A stretch of DNA of 64,000 bases from Styela clava (taxonomy: Eukaryota > Chordata > Ascidiacea > Stolidobranchia > Styelidae), in the NCBI RefSeq assembly GCF_964204865.1, contig NC_135250.1, forward strand, positions 8,184,001 to 8,248,000, written 5' to 3'. The notes beneath the pieces are model-generated. The model saw nothing but the letters and a program-made list of their open reading frames with translations, was not told the origin of the DNA and did not search any database. Positions within the stretch are counted from its first letter, which is position 1, and every line of letters starts with the position of its first letter. The position numbers were made by a program, and so were the translations under genes. Shown here in pieces: positions 55,672 to 64,000 of the stretch.

Positions 55672-58600
55672 CTATTGTCGCACCATATGATGTATGCTCC
55701 TGTAGAATTCTGGTAGGAATGTGTATTGAAGTTTTCTTTTTACTTTTCGTAACACTTCCCCCCTGTTGATGTAGTTTCGAAGCGCTCGTGCCATTTTTTG
55801 ATACGTCATTGTGCATCGGTTTTTCTTTGCTATGCCCCAATCTTTTGAAAGTTCCTCCTTGTGGCGCGACGTGAACTAAAATAAAATTTTATAACCGTTA
55901 GTGGGCGATAAGGAAATTTATTTTCGAGCATTATTCAAAAATATGCTCTTGTCGATTACATATGAAGCTACAAGTTAAACAATGAATTCAAAATGAGTTG
56001 CTAACATCAAGTATGGAGACACCAACGTACGAACGGAATTGTAACGGTTCGTTAGTGTTATAACGCAGTGACATTAAATCATGCATGAGCAAAAATAAAA
56101 TGGCTTTCAATTGTTCACATCAGTTCGATTCAGCTACCTTACTCCTCATATCATTATTTGTTGTTATCTGTCTACGCGATTATGTATACAACATATTAAT
56201 ATCAAATTTAAGTTTAAATTATAAAATCATAGCCTGATCACATCATGGCGTAAAGCGCGCTTTTACTTGGCCAAATGTACAGACCAATTTCCCAGTGGGA
56301 TCTGCCTGCAAGTTTCGAGAGTTTCACGGCTGAGTGGTATTGAAAAAGTACCGGCGCATAACTTGTCAAACATTCGCGCTGTTTGTTACGAAACGGTTCA
56401 AGCTAGCGTATCGTTATGCCGCTGCAACATTGGAATATCACACAAAATAAAGCTTTCGAAACTGCGCGGTGGCGAACCCAGTTTCAGTCCTACTTTGTGT
56501 GATATAAATTATCAGCGTAATAAACAAACGCAATTATAAAAATCCGAAACAATTTTGTACACCGCGGAATTCCACGATCTTTTTAGGGCACAAAAATAAG
56601 CATGTGTTTTTGTCGGTTAGCAGCTTCAATATAACTAGATGTTACTTCAATGTTTTTAAACCGCATTTGAAACTGGCAAAATAGGAATCTGTCATACATA
56701 TTTTCCATGAGAGGCCCATTTGTCAGAATACACGTATAAAATATAGGGCTATACACAGTGATGAGCTGCAACTGGAACGCACCGAAACGGCGTTCCGGTT
56801 GTTGGACATTTTATTGCATTTGCGTTCCTGTTGTTGAAATAAAATTATGTCATGGAAAGTTTAGTTTCTCCGGTAAACTTAGTTATTTACTTGCGGCAAA
56901 CAATTAGTTAGTACAGCAGCAGTGGATTTTCGCCGACCTTTGACCCCGTGAAAATTTGTTCTGTTACATTCTAATAATAACATTTGTATTGAATTGGTAT
57001 GAATATTCTTGTAATTATAAACAGACATATTTCAGGTAATGAATTCTGGCTGAAACTGGCTATACAAAATATCGCACTCAAATAATCACGTTAAAATATG
57101 GTTGCTTGAATGCTTTTGATATATATACTTCGCAGCAGTAATGAAAGCAACGTTGCTGAGTACTTAGCCATATGTAGGGGATTTCCCTCGTGCGCAACTC
57201 GATTTCTGAGTCGCGGTGGTTGTGAATATAGTAGTTGGCGGTTTACGATGATCTGAGACCAATAGCTTGCGAGTTTGGCTTGTCATTTTACCGCATTTAA
57301 CAGTTTCGTCGCTGAAAGGGCAATTGGCTCGTTGGCAGAACATAATAACGCATTGCGGCAAATTCAAACTATTCAAGATATTTATTCACACAAAGAAATA
57401 AGCATTAGGCCTATAAAGTACTGACTTACCTGGAAGGTTCCCAGTTTAATATCAACCCATTGAATCATTTTGCCGTATTTTTCTGGTTGATTGAGCGCGT
57501 CCAGTAAAAACCTCCAAAGAATTGGTTGTTTTGTAGTCTTCCGTCTCCTTCGTTTCGGAGCTGTAGTTTCTAAACAAGAGATAAAAATACGATGAATATC
57601 TAATTCAAACTGTGGCAAATTACCTGAGGTCAAATCCTAGTGCGGTGCACGCTTGGCTAACTTAAAATGCAAGTGTATGTTCATGGATCTCTAAACAAAT
57701 ATTTCGCCATACGCGACTATTTATTAAACTGCTAGGTCATGTTTGGAATACACCTCATAACAACGCCACAACAGTATTGCGAGGCAATAAATATTAGTGA
57801 CAATGGTTTTCAAACTTCATTGGATTCAAACACGTAAAACAGTATGCTGGGTTGTGAATATACCACATTTAAAATAATGATTTGTGTGATGATGACCAGA
57901 AGAACAAACTCCACAATTCATTAACAATGATATATACATAAACGATAATACCGGCTTCAGATGTGTGACCAATTAGCACATGTGATTCATAGTGAGGTAA
58001 GCGCCATGGTTTTTGCCTCATAAATTAACCCAGTATAATTTGAAAGGTGCTCAATACCGTTTTAAATATCGATTTGGAGAGCAGTTTATTAATTTAAATT
58101 CGAAAGGATTGTAAATTACAATTTCTTACCTGGTGTCTGTTTGATTTGGGCGGGATTAATTGATGGCAATGCGGTCTCTTGTTCGTTGTCTGAGATTTCC
58201 AACAACGCGTCGTCGTAGGGTGAACAACTGTTGAGCGATTCTGACGGTGTATAGTAGGCCGGAATTTGGGTCTCAGGTACAACTTTGTAGGGCCATATCG
58301 TGTTGGGTTCACATTTCGAAACGGGCTGCTGAAAAAGCTGTGGTGAAGCATACGTCATGTTACACGTCGTTGTTACGTCATAATTAGCGATTGATGTTGA
58401 GGATAATGCTGAAAGGCTGTCGATAGTTAAGTCGATGTAGTCAAGCTCCGAGTATGACTCTGTGCCAGACGTCCATCCCGCAAAGTCGTCAGATGGCTCG
58501 ATTTTTAGAGGGGCTGGTCCCTCGTCTATTGTCGTTACCGGCATCATGGTGGACACTGAAAGAAAAATCTTTTAGTTAGAATGGACGAAAATTGTACATC

Positions 58601-59885
58601 CCGTTTGCTTGTTCATTCAAATGATTTTGAGAACAAGACTATATGACTCATATTTACTTCAAAGATTTAAACTTGTTTAAAATTTCTGTAATGTATCATT
58701 CATTAAAGCTAACTGCATTTACCATTGCTGCCCAGCATAGGTGCAGATGTGCAATTGTAGGTGCCAGTCGATGGCGTCAGAATGTCTGTGAATCTTCCCT
58801 GAAAAGCAACGAATCAAATTTTACTACTTTTCGTTGCTTGCTTATATATAAATTCCATTTTCGGGATGCAATTGAAAAATGTGTCAATATGGATAATGTA
58901 TTTTGTTACCTAGTTGTATTCATTCAACATGTTGTACTCTGACCTTGTCATTGGTGAATTAGAAAAAAATTACCTCTGTGAAGTCGTTGAAACAGGTTTT
59001 CTGATTAATCGTGTCGCTTTCATAGCCATGATCTGGCGAATCTCCATAACATTCATAACCTGCAAAATTGTTATTTTAATTGTTAAATTAAATGAATTTT
59101 TTAAAATTGTGGAATGCATTACAACTGCAGCGATCCCGGACAGAAACCTCAAAACCAGCCATGTCCAACTAGATGCCTTTTGGGGCCTTAAATTATATTT
59201 GCCGCAGGCCGAACATTAAATAACAAACTTCTTGTGGACCACAAATTCGTCCGGTGGGACGCGGATTGGAAACCACTGCTCAATCCCGACGTTCAAAACA
59301 ATGACTTTATCTATTTTACTGTCATTGTGAATGTGAATTTTGCTTTTTTAAATGCTAAAAATAAATATTAATTGAATGCAACAAAAAATCTTTCGGTCAG
59401 ACAGTTCATCAGCAATTTACCGTACGTCACATCACTCGAAACCGGATATTAGAACGCGGGAGACAGAGCGGGAAAATTGAAATCAAACAAAAGTAAAAAT
59501 TATGGACTGAAGTTGTTACCTTTTATATCTCCTGACTTTTCACCGCTGCTATAAAGTTGTTGGTAGATCAAATGATCCTGGTCCATCTAAAGTAAATTGA
59601 ATTTTTTTACCAGTTTTTCAAAACCTCATTTAAATTCAACATCATGACGATCTTCACAGTCTAATGCCTATGTATAGAAAATATTTTCAGATGATAATGG
59701 GGCCGTGTGAAGTACGGCATTGTACAATTGTAAAATTTGATATTTTGTATTTCCAGGATTTTGTCAAACTATTTAATTCATAAACTTTAGAGTGTATTTA
59801 ATGGTTTATAACTTACCGGTGACATGCAAGGACTTCCTTCGACGGTTACAACATTTGCAATTTCTGGTACTTCAATGAAATCCAT
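55672..59885 (-). CDS. ETS-domain transcription factor, SPI (PU.1)-like
   Basis: Seven exons: 59885-59817, 59586-59520, 59059-58974, 58798-58723, 58555-58130, 57569-57430 and 55875-55672. All GT-AG and in phase, 355 residues. The first five exons are rich in acidic, Ser, Thr and Tyr residues ([43 protein letters not shown]), as expected for a transactivation region. A basic KRRRRK precedes the ETS domain: [38 protein letters not shown], then the recognition helix [14 protein letters not shown] and [31 protein letters not shown] and the VKRKLQYTF end fit the SPI branch better than ETS1, ELK or ELF. It should bind purine-rich GGAA sites in the nucleus. The ETS exons are duplicated at 38.4-39.1 kb. 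SPI1, SPIB and SPIC were not distinguished. Confidence 0.88.
55876..57429. other. Last intron of the SPI-like gene
   Basis: A 1.55-kb intron between the two ETS exons, more GC-rich in its middle (56250-56480), with no recognised exon or repeat. Confidence 0.5.
59200..59277. mobile_element. hAT-like right-end remnant in intron 2 of the SPI-like gene
   Basis: The stretch GGGACGCGGATTGGAAACCACTG looks like the right terminus of a hAT element. The left terminus was not identified. Confidence 0.3.
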
Positions 59886-62800
59886 GAAGTGTTTTTCTTT
59901 GTGAAATATACAAACTTAAAATATGCGTATGCCGTATTTCGGTATTTATTATAAACTTTAATAAAAAGATACATTGAAATAAAAAGATTATGGCAGCTAT
60001 TACCATTTTGAATACACAGTAAACACTAATATTTCTATATCACTTAATTAAGCAAATATTACAAATGAGTCATCCATTCTATTTATAAGCACATTCGCTC
60101 GATGGAACTTCATGATTAGGTGACATGTTTAAATGAAAAATTTGTTTGGCCAAACATGATAAAAGTATTTGTTCAACCATAGCAGCGAAGTCAATTTTTA
60201 ATATGTAAGACGCTTACTTGCCTTTCGCTACGAACAAGGCCATGGACAAGCAATTATTATAGTTTTAAATTTTTATGATTGGCTGTCTCCTAATGAAGAT
60301 ATATAAAAAACTCTATATTCAGCGAAAAACCAGCGTGATCACTATATTACGTTTCTCGTCATTAACCTGTGACATACATTTTATCAATCAAAAATAATGC
60401 ATGGAATTTAAGAAATATTGCAATCATTCCAAAAGTCTACAATCATTGCCTATGTCAACCTATGACCGTTTTCAATACCTAAATGACGACCTTTATTCGA
60501 TTTTAATTTTTATTTGTTATTTGAATTTAGTCAACCTTGCAAAGCGTATTTCTATTCATTGACTCAAACCAACTTCACTGTGCTTCGCAACAAACGGTAT
60601 GCATCATACGCGGGGAAGTAAATTTGACTGGAAATACGTTTGCATTGTACAATAACATATGGGTAAGACTAGCATGATTTATTTTTAATCATGGTTAAGA
60701 TAGCAAGAATAATATTGTTAATTACCTAAAATTTCCATTTTTGTTCACGACTTTTTCTAACACACAAAATCGATACCAAAGTTGCGCAGTATTTATATAA
60801 AATAGGTAATATTTCCATGTTGAGCAATAAATTTGACTTCCGTATCTAGACCATCAATAAACTGTCCGCTAACGATAAACTACGAATACCCGTGTCAGAT
60901 AATATTTGAAATAATTTTGATATGTCTTTTCATTCCTCCAATTGAAATAGCTCGTCTCAATAAATTAAACTTGTTTCAGGCGGCTCATTACCCACTGAAC
61001 TCTCGAGAAATCAAAGACCCTTACATCTTGAAGGTCTTTATCCGACTGAATGTGAACGCGCCAGTCACAACAAATAAGCATTTGAATTGCCGTCCTAGCT
61101 GAATACACCCGATCGCATTCCGAGGGAAATAACCTGAGAGCCATTTCGTAGCTATGTGGGCGTCTGAAATGTTTCTCTCTCGAAATTGTGAGGGCGAGTC
61201 ACAGCTACTCCTCAAACATGAAATTTGAATTTTATTTTAATCATTCTCTCTTATTCGCGATATCACAATAAAGATTTTAGGCCGTCATTATTTGTACAAC
61301 AGTTTGGGGTAACCCCTCCTTTATGGCTTTGTCCGCGATCCACTGGTCTTTCGATCGCTGTGTATTCGTTGATTAAGTGCGTTTTAAGCCTGGACTATCT
61401 AGATTTCCGAAATACTGCTTTTTTATTGCACGGAATTGCCATTTAACCATAACGAGATGAATTGCTGTCTTACTTGCGATGGCGCAATTCGATTTATTTT
61501 TTGCCACAACGTGATTTCTGCATTCGGAAAATGAGCTTTGCAATTGATATACCATCTGGCATACACACCCTTTTTTAACGAAAATGTAAAATATACTAAA
61601 ATCACATGGGAATGAAATTTTTTGTGTAAAACACTTTGTGTATTATCACACCATGATCACTTTCCCCGTTACCATTCCTGGCCCTTGCTCTATGCGGAAG
61701 CGTGGTTGCATAATGACATACCTGTTCTTAACTATGGCTTTACTATATACATATCATCCAATATTGTAGTGGTAGCGTGATGGACCACGGGTATGGCTAA
61801 TACTATTACATGAGCATAATTTCAACCGTGCTTTCATTTTCCAGCCAAGTCAATCGGAGGATTGAGTACACTCATTCGACCCAAGAATAAGTCATTCAGA
61901 AGCATCAAATGTGACGCCATTCTGATGCAGCAAAGCGAAAGATTTATAATGTATCAGAGAGTCGTCCAAGCGTTATTTTTTTAAATGAAACAACGGGATG
62001 CTGAGTGTTTTGTTGTGTCTTGAATGAAATTTTCTACCTGACATCATCGAGATAAACAGAGACTTAAGTTTCAACTTCCAACCAATCCCGCCAAAATATA
62101 AAAATTTCACTGAGGACGTATTCAACATCAGCGGCGCATTACATAAATATAACTCGATTTTGCATGTTAAATTACCAAGATTTTTAATTGAAACAAAAAG
62201 AAGAAATTTGATGAAACTCTTTCCATATTTGAATATAACTTTTCTTCGAAGTTTTACTGTTTACTAAAAACACATTCAACGCAATTTCATACCTAATTTC
62301 GTCTTTGAATTATAATATGCAAATTTTAGTTACCCCAGAAACAAGGCATACACCACGAAGTCTTACCACTAACCCACATTCGGAAGTTAATGCCTAAAAC
62401 GTTTACTGAGGAGTATATAGGCAGGAGATGGAAAATTACAGCTGGGTTTTGTCATTCAACTCTAACACCTTCCAGGGTATAAAAAATCAAATCAGGACTT
62501 CTCCGTAATACGGGGTTTTGGGCTGATTTACTTGAATAATGTATAGACAGCGCGAACTCATTTGACGCATTTCCTATGCTTCACACCAACGTACAAAACG
62601 ATTCGCTACATCAGAATTCACTTGGACGTTTACTACGTTTTGGTGACTTAGCCGGGGAATGACTCTACAAACCATAATTATTTTCATGGTCAAGCTATTT
62701 GGAAGTCATTTCAGCTGCGTACTGTTATAATGCCCATTAACAGTATTTGTTTTTGGTGTTTGCATATTAATCGAATTGACTTCTCACGGAATATGATTGA

Positions 62801-64000
62801 TTCAGTCAACATATTGACAAAATGAGTGTAGTATCGTATTATTACTGTAGGTCATTGGAATATTTTTAAATCAAATTTCACCAAAAACTATAGTTATAGA
62901 AGACAAAGAAATTCACAGGCAAACATTTTTCTCTTTGTGGTAATTTTGTTGACTTTTGAAAAGTACAGTTTTGATTAATATTTAACTATACACTTTACGG
63001 TTAAACTATCCAGCAATATAGACACGGCTTATGTACATACCGATACATATATATACACTAGCATAAAAATCCGGTTATTTTTACTTGCATTCAATCTAAC
63101 TGAGTATAATTTTCCCCCCAAAATTATTAATACTCCCATTCGCATGGCCCACGACAAAATAAAAGAACACCCTATAACTTTTAATTGCAATTAATATGCT
63201 AATAATTTAATGACTTTTTGAAATAAGGTAGTGTTAGATATAAATCAATGTTTCCAAGGGGTTACTCGAGTTCGGGTTAAGCATTATGTACAGGTGTTAG
63301 CGAGACAAAGAGTGTTTGACGTCCAACGCAAAGTCAAGGAAACCGTCAAACAGCAAACGTCTATAGGACAATCTCAGAGGATTGCCTACGGCCGATGTTA
63401 TAATAAAGGCGTATTTACTTTCGTGGTGGATATGGTTGGAACTTGCTCTTGCTTTGCCTATTCAAAATAACTCGATTACATATTGTAAGCATTTGAGTAT
63501 CAAGAAATTTGTGTAACCCAAAGCAGAATCCACCAATCATTTATATTTAGAAGTTTCCTCGATACATGAAACCATGAGTATGGATAGCGAACCCCACTTT
63601 AATTTACCCGGAAACAGCAATGGAGCCCGCCAGCCCAAATCGTTCCTATGATTTTCTATTGCAAAAATTTTTTATGCTTATTTCAAGTGTATTGAAAAAA
63701 GCGCTTACAATCTGTTTTACATGTTCATAGCCATCAATTTGATTGAAAAAGTTTAACCATCTGCCATTTAAAAGATTTTACGTCAGTCTAGCGCAGGTTT
63801 TTCGGCAGTAATTTTAGATTACAGGTATTAAATCAAGACTCCTTAGAAGACAAAATGGTCTTTGACAAATGTATCCAATTTGTAGTGCCATGCTTGAAAA
63901 TCTATCTGAGTGAAAAAATGTCTGGACGGCTGCCCAACATGAAATTGTTACGTCATCTATCACCTATTAGTCATTGTGACGAAACGAAAAAGAAGCCAAT
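59886..64000. other. Upstream of the SPI-like gene, no gene recognised
   Basis: AT-rich sequence that should include the SPI-like promoter near 59.9-60.2 kb. An unassigned open frame lies at 63231-63470. The last ~110 bases belong to the dispersed repeat also seen near 46.6, 47.5 and 53.0 kb. Confidence 0.4.
63231..63470 (+). other. Unassigned 79-codon open frame
   Basis: Its composition is less AT-rich than its surroundings. The frame encodes RVKHYVQVLARQRVFDVQRK and ends CFAYSK-stop. There is no ATG at the very start and no clear acceptor, and I recognise no family. It may be a repeat remnant. Confidence 0.15.

Noticed and set aside
58536-58547. ATG-ATG at the start of the fifth SPI-like exon as the initiation site
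   Set aside because: Upstream exons 1-4 connect in phase with consensus splice sites and a start codon at 59885, so these are internal methionines.
58970-59152. Minus-strand frame [14 protein letters not shown] through the third exon of the SPI-like gene
   Set aside because: The alternative frame ([15 protein letters not shown]) links in phase to both neighbouring exons, so the Met-rich frame is a shadow.

Overview
This window is eukaryotic: it is AT-rich, has multi-exon genes with GT-AG introns, and is crowded with repeats. The protein set is GALE, a DNAJB1-type Hsp40, a 308-residue TECR, SPI/PU.1-type ETS factors and Ly6/Quiver-like secreted proteins. Together with a tRNA-derived SINE and several hAT-type elements, this best fits an invertebrate deuterostome, probably an ascidian tunicate. 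The species assignment is inference. No operons, rRNA, genuine tRNA or CRISPR were found.

Layout. 0.8-11.3 kb (minus): two tandem paralogues encoding secreted Ly6/uPAR-fold proteins (LU-A, 7 exons; LU-B, 4 exons) with matching first exons and splice phases. 11.3-16.6 kb: repeats, including a ~320-bp tandem duplication and a complete SINE. 16.6-18.7 kb (plus): a 3-exon DNAJB1-like co-chaperone. 21.9-27.0 kb (minus): GALE, 7 exons. 28.8-35.8 kb (minus): TECR; a tiny first exon gives 308 residues, and an alternative 55-residue N-terminus also exists. 38.4-41.6 kb (minus): two ETS-domain exons directly downstream of an intact 544-codon retroelement-type ORF (RRM-like region, zinc knuckles, SGNH fold) whose end is a phase-compatible splice donor. 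42-54 kb: transposon-rich, including three nested insertions. 55.7-59.9 kb (minus): a complete 7-exon SPI-type ETS gene, paralogous to the 38-39 kb ETS exons. 60-64 kb: no gene recognised.

The main discovery candidate is the 38.4-41.6 kb locus. By exon phase, the retroelement-derived ORF appears spliced to a duplicated PU.1-like DNA-binding domain, giving a predicted 654-residue protein, while the sister gene at 55.7-59.9 kb keeps the ordinary N-terminal exons. All exon models were read by eye from splice consensus, reading-frame continuity and remembered family motifs; no alignment or transcript data were available.

The genes act in unrelated pathways: galactose metabolism, very-long-chain fatty-acid elongation, protein folding, transcription and extracellular signalling. 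Apart from the two tandem duplications (LU and ETS), neighbouring genes show no functional grouping.
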